Source: Streptomyces althioticus (lineage in GTDB: Bacteria > Actinomycetota > Actinomycetes > Streptomycetales > Streptomycetaceae). From it: a stretch of DNA of 64,000 nucleotides. Positions 1 through 7,280 of the stretch are shown in pieces (the stretch's first letter is position 1; each line of letters starts with the position of its first letter). Under the pieces are notes generated by a model. That model was not told the origin of the DNA. It made no database searches and saw nothing but the letters and a program-made list of their open reading frames with translations. The stretch covers positions 186,001-250,000 of the forward strand of contig BMSW01000007.1 in the NCBI GenBank assembly GCA_014649355.1, given 5' to 3'. The translations under genes were made by a program, and so were the position numbers.

Positions 1-612
1 GACGAGTACCAGGCCCTCGTCGTCCCCGACCCCGAGGCGACCTTCCCGGGCCTCGCCGCCGCGGCCCGCGAGAAGTACGGCTCGGGCGCCACCGTCGAGG
101 ACCTCACCACCGGCTGGCTCAACGACCGCGCCGCCACCGTCCGCGCGAACGACCGCGTCCCGCGCGCCTGGAACGACGGCTTCTTCACCGGCGGGTCCGT
201 CCAGGCCGACGAGGACATCGAGGTCGCCTACTGGACCGGCAAGGAGATCGGCGCGCGCGACCCCGTCGAGTACCTGGCCGAGGGCCGCGACGTGATCAAC
301 TACAACGACGAGTTCCTGTACTACGTCCTCGGCGAGCCGCTCACCTTCGTCTACCCGACGGGCGAGCGCATCTACGAACAGTGGACTCCGCGGGTGCTGC
401 GCGGCACCGAGCCCGTCCCCGCCAGGTACGACCGCCAGATCCTCGGCGGCTCCTTCGCCATCTGGGGCGACCTGCCCCGCTCCCAGACCCAGGAGCAGGT
501 CGCGGCCGGCATCCGGATGCCGCTGCGGGCCCTCGCCCAGAAGCTGTGGGACGCGGGCGAACCCACGCTGTCCTGGGCCGAGTTCCGCACCCTGGCGGGC
601 CGGCTCGGCTGA
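1..612 (+). CDS. GH20 family beta-N-acetylhexosaminidase, C-terminal part (5' end outside window)
   Basis: The reading frame is open from the first base and ends at TGA 610-612, giving the last 203 residues of a larger protein. The segment reads like the C-terminal half of a glycoside hydrolase family 20 barrel: RVPRAWNDG, then NYNDEFLYYVLGE, then a YEQWTP stretch and GSFAIWGDLP followed by TQEQVAAGIRMPLRALAQKLW. In GH20 enzymes this part supplies the conserved Trp and Tyr residues that line the N-acetylhexosamine pocket. The catalytic Asp-Glu pair normally lies upstream and is not visible here. Such enzymes release terminal GlcNAc or GalNAc from chitin fragments or glycoconjugates and are usually exported in Streptomyces; the export signal would be outside the window. 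The family call is fairly firm, the substrate is not known. Confidence 0.75.
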   Translation, partial: DEYQALVVPDPEATFPGLAAAAREKYGSGATVEDLTTGWLNDRAATVRANDRVPRAWNDGFFTGGSVQADEDIEVAYWTGKEIGARDPVEYLAEGRDVINYNDEFLYYVLGEPLTFVYPTGERIYEQWTPRVLRGTEPVPARYDRQILGGSFAIWGDLPRSQTQEQVAAGIRMPLRALAQKLWDAGEPTLSWAEFRTLAGRLG

Positions 613-723
613 CGGATTGCCGCGAACGCCTGCGAACCCCCGTACGGCTGTGGTGATGTTCTGGGCGAGCCGAAGGCTCGGCACGCCGGGCCGGGAACCG
701 ACACGCGGGGGGAACACCGGCAC

Positions 724-1230
724 ATGGGCTACTGGGGTTATTTCGTCGTGGGCCGCGCGGAGCGGCCGCTGGCCGCACTGGACGCGCTGGCCGGTACGGC
801 CGGGGAGCTGACCCTGCGCACCGAGGCCCCGGACGGCTGGCAGGTGTGGGAACTGCCCGGCCGCGAGGGCGAGCTGGGCAGCATGAACGAACTGGCGAAG
901 GAGACGGGCGCGCCCGCGCTGTTCGGCTACGTGATGGCCGGCGAGTGCGTGGCCGTGGAGGCCGCGTCCCCCGAGAGCGGGGTGTGGACGGCCTGCTTCG
1001 GCCGGGACGCGATGGCCGGGTACCTCGACGGGCGCCAGGAGGGCCTCACCGTCGACGACTACTTCCTGGAACCGGCCGACGCCGCCGAGCGGGCCGTCTT
1101 CTGGGCCGAGGAGGCCGGGCGCGAGGTCGCCGCCGAGGACGTCCTGGAGGTGCTGACCGCCGACCCCGGGCCGATGGCTGAAAACGGTTTCTTCCGGCTG
1201 CTCGACCGGTTGCGCGTGGTGCCCGAGTGA
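724..1230 (+). CDS. conserved hypothetical protein (168 aa)
   Basis: A 168-residue acidic protein starting MGYWGYFVVGRAERPL. Its ATG follows a G-rich Shine-Dalgarno stretch (GGGGGGAA) about ten bases upstream. No signal peptide, membrane segment or catalytic motif is visible; it looks cytoplasmic. The protein contains several Trp and Tyr residues near the N-terminus and an acidic C-terminal half, as in many Streptomyces proteins of unknown function. Codon use matches the neighbours (third positions almost all G or C), which supports it as a real gene. It is followed 107 bp downstream by another unknown gene on the same strand. I do not recognise the family. Confidence 0.7.
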   Translation: MGYWGYFVVGRAERPLAALDALAGTAGELTLRTEAPDGWQVWELPGREGELGSMNELAKETGAPALFGYVMAGECVAVEAASPESGVWTACFGRDAMAGYLDGRQEGLTVDDYFLEPADAAERAVFWAEEAGREVAAEDVLEVLTADPGPMAENGFFRLLDRLRVVPE

Positions 1231-1337
1231 CACTCCCGGCTTGTCGCACGCAGTAAGGGGAAATGCGGGCTCCGTGAGGGACGACGCCCGTCAAGGCCTC
1301 ATCAGGGGGCCTGCGGGATCCGCAGAGGGAGGCGTGC

Positions 1338-1916
1338 ATGAGCCTGGAGGAACTGATCGCACAGGCCGACGAGCGCGGACTGGCCGTCAGCGGGGTGGCT
1401 TGTTTGGATCGGTGCGTGCCGCTGCTGGGCGGTGACGACGAGGCGCTGCGGCCGCTGTGGGGCACCCTCGCCGGGGGTCCCTCCGACGGCGACTGGGGCG
1501 AGGTGCTCCAGCAGACGCGCGAGAAGCTGGACGCGGCGGCGGACGAGGCCGCGGCCGGCGGCGCCGGCGAGGCGGCGGAGCTGGCGCGGGGCATGCTCGC
1601 CACCGCCCCCCTGGACCGGTCCGGGACGGCGCTGCGGCAGTGGGCCGACCGGTGCTCGGCCGACGCGCTGCGGATCCACCAGTTGCTGGACGGCGCGGGT
1701 GACGCCGGCGCCACCGACCTGACGGCCGCCCGCCGTGAGGGCCGCAGGGACGGGCTGTCGCCGCTGCTCGCCGCGGAACTGCGGCGGCAGACCGCCGTCC
1801 TGGAACTCGTCGCCGCCCACGGAGCGGCCGGACTGCGCGGCGCGCTGGAGGTGTCCACGGAAGGGCGCCGGGTGCTGCGCGCGGCGGTCTCGCGCCGCAG
1901 CCGCCGCGATGCCTGA
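1338..1916 (+). CDS. conserved hypothetical protein (192 aa), helix-rich
   Basis: A 192-residue protein with a clear ribosome binding site, GAGGGAGG, six bases before ATG 1338. The sequence is rich in Ala, Glu and Leu and looks almost entirely alpha-helical, with no membrane segment or secretion signal. Visible landmarks are the N-terminal MSLEELIAQADERGLAVSG and an Arg-rich C-terminal end (VSRRSRRDA). No enzyme motif is seen. It lies between two other small unknown genes on the same strand, with gaps of about 100 to 130 bp, so a joint transcript is possible but not shown. Function unknown. Confidence 0.7.
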   Translation: MSLEELIAQADERGLAVSGVACLDRCVPLLGGDDEALRPLWGTLAGGPSDGDWGEVLQQTREKLDAAADEAAAGGAGEAAELARGMLATAPLDRSGTALRQWADRCSADALRIHQLLDGAGDAGATDLTAARREGRRDGLSPLLAAELRRQTAVLELVAAHGAAGLRGALEVSTEGRRVLRAAVSRRSRRDA

Positions 1917-2047
1917 CACGACGTCGGAGCTTCGGGTCGAGGACGTGCGGCGACGGCCCTGTGAGTGTCCTGGGGCGGTCGTGCACCCGTTGTGGGGAAC
2001 CGCGGGATCGGGGTGACGAAACGCTTCGCCGCAGCGCTCTCCAGAGT

Positions 2048-2461
2048 GTGACGACTGCGACGACTGTGACGACACAGCAGGAGACCAGGCCCTCGGCGGC
2101 GACGAAGCCGGTCCGCTGGGCGGCGGACGCGGTGGCGGCGATGCGCGAGGGCGCACGGCTGCGCCTCGACTACTCGGCGCGCAGTCTGTGGAGCGTCGAC
2201 CGGATGATCGAGGACATCCGCCGGGAGTCGGCCCCGTACGCCGCCGTGGAGCTGGTGCTGCGCGGCTTCGGGGCCTACGCGGGCGAGGTGATCGTGCGCC
2301 AGGCCGGCGGTGAGTGGTGGGCCTCCGGCGGAGACCACTGGGTCCGCACCCCCGACGGCCGCCTCTGGGACCCCATCGACGAGGCCCGTCGCTGCTACAC
2401 CCAGGACGGCTCACTCCGGCTCCTGTGCCGGGACGCCACGACGGGGGCACGGCGGGACTGA
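2048..2461 (+). CDS. conserved hypothetical protein, possibly DUF3806-like (137 aa)
   Basis: GTG 2048 is preferred over upstream in-frame starts because the product then begins with a low-complexity Thr-rich leader (TTATTVTTQQ) and leads straight into the compact domain AADAVAAMREGARLRLDYSARS. The domain has the pattern of a small acidic protein of the DUF3806 type: an SLWSVDRMIEDI helix, then GFGAYAGEVIVRQAGGEWW, then DHWVRTPDGRLWDPIDEARRC. A second in-frame GTG at 2066 is also possible. No signal peptide or membrane span is seen. The domain assignment is a resemblance from memory and should be treated as tentative. Function unknown. Confidence 0.6.
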   Translation: MTTATTVTTQQETRPSAATKPVRWAADAVAAMREGARLRLDYSARSLWSVDRMIEDIRRESAPYAAVELVLRGFGAYAGEVIVRQAGGEWWASGGDHWVRTPDGRLWDPIDEARRCYTQDGSLRLLCRDATTGARRD

Positions 2462-2656
2462 GGTCCGTCGGCGGGCCCCGGGGGCGTCCGGGGGCGGTGT
2501 GCCGCCGTGGCGTGCGGGGTCCCTGAGGGGCCTGGGACGTGCGGTGACCTGTGACACTTTGGCCGCCCCGCACGCTGAGGTCGCTGGGGGTGTGACACGG
2601 CGGACGTGCACACGTCATGCGAGGCGCATCGCGCTCGGTACGGACGAGGACGGTTC

Positions 2657-3274
2657 TTGGGCCACGGAGGGGAATCCCGCCGCACGCAGGCGTTCGACGG
2701 GGAACTGGGTGACGCCGTCGCGCGCGCCCAGCAGGGCGACGAGGCCGCGTTCGCCGTGGCCTACCGGCTCGTGCAGCCCGGACTCCTCGCGTACGTCAGG
2801 GGACTGGTCGGCGCCGAGGCCGAGGACGTGATGTCCGACGCCTGGCTGGAGATCGCCCGTGACCTCGGCCGGTTCAAGGGCGACGGCGCCGGGTTCCGCG
2901 GCTGGACGGCCACCATCGCCCGGCACCGCGCCCTCGACCACCTGCGCCGCCAGCGCGTACGCCCCCGCGCGTCCGCGTTGGAGCAGGACCTCCTGGAGCT
3001 GCCCGCCCCGCACAGCACGCACGACCAGGCGATGGAGGCCATGTCCACCGAGCAGGCCCTCGCCCTCGTCGGCCGGCTGCCCCGCGACCAGGCCGAGGCG
3101 GTGCTGCTGCGCGTCGTCGTGGGCCTCGACGGGCCCGCCGCCGCCCGCGTGCTCGGCAAGCGGCCGGGCGCGGTACGGACGGCCGCGCACCGCGGACTGC
3201 GGCGCCTGGCGCGGCAGCTCGCGGCCGACGGTGTGACGGATGAGGCCCCCACGACGCTGGGTGAGTCGACGTGA
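2657..3274 (+). CDS. ECF RNA polymerase sigma factor, module 1
   Basis: An extracytoplasmic-function sigma factor of about 205 residues. Region 2 is visible at AFAVAYRLVQPGLLAYVRGLVG through DAWLEIARDL and WTATIARHRALDHLRR. Region 4 is visible at LVGRLPRDQAEAVLLRVVVG and the helix-turn-helix AARVLGKRPGAVRTAAHRGLRRLA. TTG 2657 is proposed as the start because GAGGA lies six bases upstream; an ATG at 2606 would add an unrelated Arg/His-rich leader. A membrane protein follows after 231 bp. The closest relative in the window is the sigma factor at 5186-5860, with which it shares most of region 4, so the two form duplicated modules. It should direct RNA polymerase to a specific promoter set, presumably held in check by its partner membrane protein. 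Confidence 0.85.
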   Translation: MGHGGESRRTQAFDGELGDAVARAQQGDEAAFAVAYRLVQPGLLAYVRGLVGAEAEDVMSDAWLEIARDLGRFKGDGAGFRGWTATIARHRALDHLRRQRVRPRASALEQDLLELPAPHSTHDQAMEAMSTEQALALVGRLPRDQAEAVLLRVVVGLDGPAAARVLGKRPGAVRTAAHRGLRRLARQLAADGVTDEAPTTLGEST

Positions 3275-3505
3275 CCGTGGGCCGGAACGGCGGTCACGCC
3301 GCACGGCACGGCCGCGACGGCCGCTGAGGCGGCTGAACGGGCCGGGCGGACGGAACGTATCCGTTTGTCCGGGACCCGCACGGCACCCCGCTGGTGGGAG
3401 GGGGTGCGCCGTCCGTCGGGCCTCGGACACGGGGCCGCGGGGCCGACGGACGGAACCGGGCAGGCCGGGCAGGCCGGACACGAGCGAGCAGGGACGGAAA
3501 CGGAC

Positions 3506-4405
3506 ATGGGTGAACGGCAGAGCGACGGCGGGCGGGCCGGCCGCCGGCGTGTGCACCCAGAGCGTTCCGCGTGCTCCGTGGGCGTGTCGGCCGCGTCCGG
3601 GCGTGCCGTACCCGTCTCCGTCGAGGGGCCGGCCGGTGACACGGCCCGGCTGGAGGCGCTGCTCGTCACCGCTCTGGTGCGTGACGGCGTGGACGCCGGG
3701 GCCGAGCAGCGGGCCGTCGCCGCGTTCGTGGCCGCCCGGGAGTCGGGGGCGCATGGCGCGCGCACCCGCCGCCGGGACGACTGGCGGGCTTCTCGACGGC
3801 GGTTCGGCGGGCGGTCGCTGCGGGCGACGCTGGGGGCGCTGGTCGCGGGCTGTGCCCTCAGCGGGGTGGCCTGGGCCGGGATCCAGGCGGCGGGCGTGCC
3901 GGGCGGTGGGAGGTCCGAGGACACCGGGCCGACCCGGGCGCCGTCCGCGAGCTCGGCGCCTGTCGTTCCGGACGCGTCCGGTGGCTCCGGCGCCTCCGGT
4001 GCCGGTGGGGTCCCGGAGGAGTCGGCATCGGCGTCCGCCGCGGAGACGGGGCGTGACGGCGCCTGGCGCGGCTCGGGGCCGACGGAGTCCGCGGGGGCCG
4101 CTGGGGCCGCTGGAGCTGCGGGGAGCGTCGAGGCGCAGTGCCGGACGTACGAGCGGGTCGCCGGGCAGGGGCGGGCGGCGGACGCGCCGGCCTGGGAGCG
4201 GCTGGTCGCCGCTGCGGGGGGCGCGGGGAAGGTCGAGGCGTACTGCGCGGGGCGCGGCGGGGGCGGGCGGCCCACGGCTTCCGTGTCTGCGCCGGTGGGT
4301 GTTCCTCCCGAGACGGGGGCTGAAGCGGGTGCCGGCCGCCCCACGGGGGAGGCGGCCGACACCGACCCTTCTGACCTGGTCAAGGGGAAGGGGCGGAGGC
4401 CCTGA
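3506..4405 (+). CDS. single-pass membrane protein, probable partner (anti-sigma-like) of sigma module 1
   Basis: A 299-residue protein with an N-terminal cytoplasmic part (LEALLVTALVRDGVDAGAEQ, AVAAFVAARESG), one membrane segment at about residues 105-127 (LGALVAGCALSGVAWAGIQA), an Ala/Ser/Gly/Pro-rich outer linker, and a small C-terminal domain at about 210-246 with two cysteines (QCRTYERV ... LVAAAGGAGKVEAYC). The protein at 5860-7035 has the same architecture and the same C-terminal signature. Position behind an ECF sigma gene and the topology fit an anti-sigma factor, but no HxxxCxxC zinc anti-sigma motif is present, so the role is inferred. ATG 3506 is chosen because GGGACGGAAA precedes it; upstream in-frame starts lack a ribosome site. 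Confidence 0.7.
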   Translation: MGERQSDGGRAGRRRVHPERSACSVGVSAASGRAVPVSVEGPAGDTARLEALLVTALVRDGVDAGAEQRAVAAFVAARESGAHGARTRRRDDWRASRRRFGGRSLRATLGALVAGCALSGVAWAGIQAAGVPGGGRSEDTGPTRAPSASSAPVVPDASGGSGASGAGGVPEESASASAAETGRDGAWRGSGPTESAGAAGAAGAAGSVEAQCRTYERVAGQGRAADAPAWERLVAAAGGAGKVEAYCAGRGGGGRPTASVSAPVGVPPETGAEAGAGRPTGEAADTDPSDLVKGKGRRP

Positions 4406-4471
4406 GGGCTGACGTGGGTCACCTGAACAGGGGTGTTCTCGCAGCCCGGCGCTCGCGGCGTGCCGTTGCCT

Positions 4472-4840
4472 GTGCGGCACGCATGCCCGAAGTTGCGGAC
4501 GCCTCAGGGGCGCGGGGAACTGCGCGCTCGGCCACGGACTGCCCACACCCGGAGCTCACGGGTGCTGCCCGCCTTCGCACCTTGCGCCCACCGTGCGGCA
4601 CGCATGCCCGCAGCCGCGGACGCCTCAGGGGCGCGGGGAACTGCGCGCTCGGCCACGGACTGCCCGCACCCGGATCTCACGGGTGCTGCCCGCCTTCGCC
4701 GTTCTCGGGGTGCCGTCGCGCCCACCCGTGCGGCACGCATGCCCGCAGCCGCGGACGCCTCAGGGGCGCGGGGAACTGCGCGCTCGGCCACGGACTGCCC
4801 GCACCCGGCACTCACGGGTGCTGCCCGCCTTCGCACCCGC
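4472..4840. repeat. three tandem copies of a dispersed intergenic repeat
   Basis: Three copies begin at about 4472, 4593 and 4728, spaced 121 and 135 bp. Each starts GTGCGGCACGCATGCCCG, runs through GGGGCGCGGGGAACTGCGCG, then GGCCACGGACTGCCC, and ends CTCACGGGTGCTGCCCGCC. The central box recurs, often inverted, at 13063-13395, 26463-26785 and in part elsewhere. It is a Streptomyces repeat family of unknown function. Confidence 0.85.
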
Positions 4841-4866
4841 CGCCCCGAGTGGAACGGCGTCGCGGA

Positions 4867-4910
4867 GACGGCCGGGGCCGCCACCCCCCACAGGAGAGGC
4901 CCCGGCCGTC
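4867..4910 (+). terminator. inverted repeat, probable terminator
   Basis: GACGGCCGGGGCC (4867-4879) pairs perfectly with GGCCCCGGCCGTC (4898-4910) around an 18-base loop. No T-run follows, which is common for Streptomyces terminators. It sits 460 bp after the module 1 membrane protein and could end read-through before the second sigma gene. Confidence 0.5.
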
Positions 4911-5185
4911 GCGCGGTACGGGCCGCGCGCGACCCGTATCTTCTACAGCGCCGGGCATGCGTTTTCTGTCACACGTCCCGTGCCATGAGTTAGTTGCGTC
5001 TTGTACGGTCATGGACGGGGAGCGGTTTCAGGTCGTAACGTGCCTTTCGCGCCAGGCCGCGGGAGATAAACGACCACAACCTCCGCGAGCGGCCTTGAGA
5101 CCGCAACGACCGACTTGAGCTATGACGACGGCGAGCAACCCGGTCCGCGAGAGCGGCGCCGGCTTAGGCGCAGAAGGGCGCACGC

Positions 5186-5860
5186 GTGCTGGGGGACGAC
5201 GCGGAGCTGACCGCCGCGGTGCGCGCGGCACAGGACGGGGACGAGACCGCGTTCCGGACCGTGTACCGCGCCGTGCACCCGCGGCTGCTCGGGTACGTCC
5301 GGACCCTGGTCGGCGAGCCCGACGCCGAGGACGTCGCGTCCGAGGCCTGGCTGCAGATAGCCCGTGACCTGGAGCGCTTCTCCGGCGACGCGGACCGCTT
5401 CCGCGGCTGGGCCGCCCGCATCGCCCGCAACCGCGCGCTCGACCACATCCGCATGCGTGGCCGCCGCCCGTCGATAGGCGGTGACGAGACCGAGCTCACC
5501 GGACGGCCCGCCGAGTCCGACACGGCCGGCGAGGCGATCGAGGCGCTCGCCACCGACGGCGCCTTCACCCTCATCTCCCGGCTGCCGCAGGACCAGGCCG
5601 AGGCCGTCGTGCTGCGCGTGGTCGTCGGCCTCGACGCCAAGACGGCCGCGCAGACCCTGGGCAAGCGCCCCGGCGCCGTACGGACGGCCGCGCACCGCGG
5701 CCTGCGCCGCCTCGCCGAACTGCTCGGCGACGATCCGGACGGCCATCCGGAATCCGCGGGTGTGCTCGACGCCCTTCCACCCCAAAGAGAACCACGCCGT
5801 CGTACGGTGACGTCCGCGAGTGTGACGCAGTTGCGAGCGCGGACGCAGAAGGACTTGTGA
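5186..5860 (+). CDS. ECF RNA polymerase sigma factor, module 2
   Basis: A 224-residue ECF sigma factor starting at GTG 5186, with AGAAGGG about eight bases upstream. Region 2 covers AFRTVYRAVHPRLLGYVRTLVG to WLQIARDLERFSGD and WAARIARNRALDHIRMRGRR. Region 4 covers ISRLPQDQAEAVVLRVVVG and TAAQTLGKRPGAVRTAAHRG. It closely resembles the sigma factor at 2657-3274, including the identical GKRPGAVRTAAHRGLRRLA recognition-helix region, so the two may recognise similar -35 elements. The stop codon overlaps the next start (TGATG), so translation of sigma and membrane protein is probably coupled. The last 40 residues are a variable polar tail. Confidence 0.9.
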   Translation: MLGDDAELTAAVRAAQDGDETAFRTVYRAVHPRLLGYVRTLVGEPDAEDVASEAWLQIARDLERFSGDADRFRGWAARIARNRALDHIRMRGRRPSIGGDETELTGRPAESDTAGEAIEALATDGAFTLISRLPQDQAEAVVLRVVVGLDAKTAAQTLGKRPGAVRTAAHRGLRRLAELLGDDPDGHPESAGVLDALPPQREPRRRTVTSASVTQLRARTQKDL

Positions 5861-7035
5861 TGGCCGATGAGCGGTACAGGTGGCTGGACGCGGAGGCGGC
5901 GGAGCGCCTGCTGAGCGGAGAGCCGCCCAGGGCTGCCGATCCACCCGCCGGTGACCAGGCCGAACAACTCGCCGGAGTGCTCCGCGCGCTGTCCGCGCCT
6001 CCGCCCACGGCCGAGGACGAACTCCCCGGGGAGGCGGCCGCGCTGGCCGCCTTCCGCACGTCGAGGGACGAACGGACAGGACAGGCCGACTCGGCCCCGC
6101 ACACCGGTCACGGCACCGGCACCGGGGACTCCGACGTCGGCCTGATCCGTCTCCACGCCCCGCGCACCGGCCGTAACGGAACGCCCGGCGGAGCCCGCGG
6201 CTCGCGTCCCGCCCGGCTCGTGCTGGCCGCCGCGCTGGTCGCCGGCATGGTCGGCGGCACCGCCGTGCTCGCCGGGACCGGGCTGCTGCGCACACCCTTC
6301 GACGACTCCCGCTCCGGCCCCGCGGGTGCCGCCACGGCGACGCACCCCCAGCGCCCGCTGATCTCCCCGCCCGCCCAGGGCGTCACCCCGGACGACCGTC
6401 ACGAGGACGACCTCGCCGACGGGGGCCGTGACGGCGCCCAGGGCGGCGAGGACCCCGATCACACACCCGGGGCCCCGCCGCCCGGCGACGGCAAGGCCGC
6501 CCACGGAGCCCGCTGGAAACTCGTGGTCTCCGCGTGCCGGTCCTGGCACCAGGGCAGGCCGGTGAACGGCGAACGCCGTCGCGCCCTGCACGAGGCGGCC
6601 GGCGGCGCCTCCCGCGTCGCCGCGTACTGCCGCGGCGTCACCGCCAAGGAAGGCGCGGGCACCAAGGACGGCACGGCCGGCAAGGACGACAAGGGCGCCG
6701 GGGGCGGCATGCACGAGGCCGAGACACGCCTCGACGCCGACGAGGGCGAGCAGCAGAACACCCTCCCGGGCCAGGAAGCCGACCGCCCGGACACCGGCGA
6801 CGGCGGTGAGGGCAAGGGCGACAACGGCAGCGGCAAGGGGAACGGGAAGGGCAAGGGGAACGGGAAGGGCAAGGGGAACGGCGGCGGCCCCGGCAACAGC
6901 GGCTCGCACGCCGACGACCACCCCTCCAAGAGCCAGGGCAACGGGAACGGGAGCGGGAAGGGCAACGGGAACAACAGCCCCGGTAACGGGAACGGAAGCG
7001 GCAAGGGCAACGGGAACGGCAAGCAGGACCAGTAG
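5860..7035 (+). CDS. single-pass membrane protein, probable partner (anti-sigma-like) of sigma module 2
   Basis: A 391-residue protein translationally coupled to the sigma gene (ATG 5860 shares its A with the upstream TGA; AAGGA lies seven bases before). The N-terminal 110 residues are cytoplasmic and include WLDAEAAERLLSGE and ALAAFRTSRDE. One membrane segment lies at about 116-142 (LVLAAALVAGMVGGTAVLAG). A small outer domain at about 223-260 has two cysteines (SACRSWHQG ... LHEAAGGASRVAAYCRGV), matching the module 1 partner. The last 75 residues are a low-complexity Gly/Lys/Asn/Ser tail built on GKGNG units. There is no zinc anti-sigma motif. Sigma inhibition is inferred from the operon and topology; the basic tail might contact the cell-wall polymer. 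Confidence 0.75.
   Translation: MADERYRWLDAEAAERLLSGEPPRAADPPAGDQAEQLAGVLRALSAPPPTAEDELPGEAAALAAFRTSRDERTGQADSAPHTGHGTGTGDSDVGLIRLHAPRTGRNGTPGGARGSRPARLVLAAALVAGMVGGTAVLAGTGLLRTPFDDSRSGPAGAATATHPQRPLISPPAQGVTPDDRHEDDLADGGRDGAQGGEDPDHTPGAPPPGDGKAAHGARWKLVVSACRSWHQGRPVNGERRRALHEAAGGASRVAAYCRGVTAKEGAGTKDGTAGKDDKGAGGGMHEAETRLDADEGEQQNTLPGQEADRPDTGDGGEGKGDNGSGKGNGKGKGNGKGKGNGGGPGNSGSHADDHPSKSQGNGNGSGKGNGNNSPGNGNGSGKGNGNGKQDQ
6805..7032 (+). repeat. GGCAAGGGGAACGGG-type internal repeat coding a GKGNG tail
   Basis: The 3' end of the membrane protein gene is made of near-identical copies of a 12- to 18-base unit (GGGAAGGGCAAGGGGAAC) that encode GKGNGK/GSGKGN blocks. This is replication-slippage-prone DNA, and the number of units may vary among strains. 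Confidence 0.8.
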
Positions 7036-7207
7036 GCGGACAGGCATCCTGTCACCCCTCTGACCTGCGTCAACGCCCCCGCGTCACCCTTACGTACCGA
7101 CGGGTGTGACACTTCCGGCCCTCGTGACGCAGTACTGAGTGAGCCGACTGGTCATCGGCCGTAGCACTGAGCCGGGGTTCCCCCCGTACCCACGGCTCGT
7201 GCACCTG

Positions 7208-7244
7208 GCGCGGGCGGGACACGTTCCCCCGGTCCCGCCCGCGC
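7208..7244. terminator. bidirectional terminator hairpin
   Basis: GCGCGGGCGGGAC (7208-7220) pairs perfectly with GTCCCGCCCGCGC (7232-7244) over an 11-base loop. It lies between the convergent ends of the module 2 membrane protein gene and the L,D-transpeptidase gene and can serve both. Confidence 0.7.
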
Positions 7245-7280
7245 CCCTCTCTCCTCAGGTCGCGTCGCCCGCCTCGGGTC

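Larger units (their letters stand above)
4406..5185. other. 780-bp intergenic region between the two sigma modules
   Basis: No gene with convincing coding character was seen here. The stretch holds three direct copies of a dispersed repeat (4472-4840), then a 13-bp inverted repeat (4867-4910), and then about 270 bp leading to the second sigma gene that should contain its promoter. Translated frames across the repeats are Arg/Ala/Pro-rich in all six frames and repeat themselves, which is typical of non-coding high-G+C DNA. Confidence 0.7.

Noticed and set aside
2615..4546. Long minus-strand open frame (about 640 codons) antisense to the first sigma module
   Set aside because: It is Arg/Pro/Gly-rich with no family motif, and the plus-strand frames show sigma and membrane-protein features. 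Such open antisense frames are expected at this G+C content.
4472..4840. CRISPR array
   Set aside because: The copies are 121-135 bp apart with almost no unique spacer, and no cas genes are present. It is a tandem intergenic repeat.
5164..7047. Long minus-strand open frame antisense to the second sigma module, with PLPFPLP repeats
   Set aside because: The apparent hydrophobic repeat is the complement of the GKGNG-coding repeat. No ribosome site or homology was seen.
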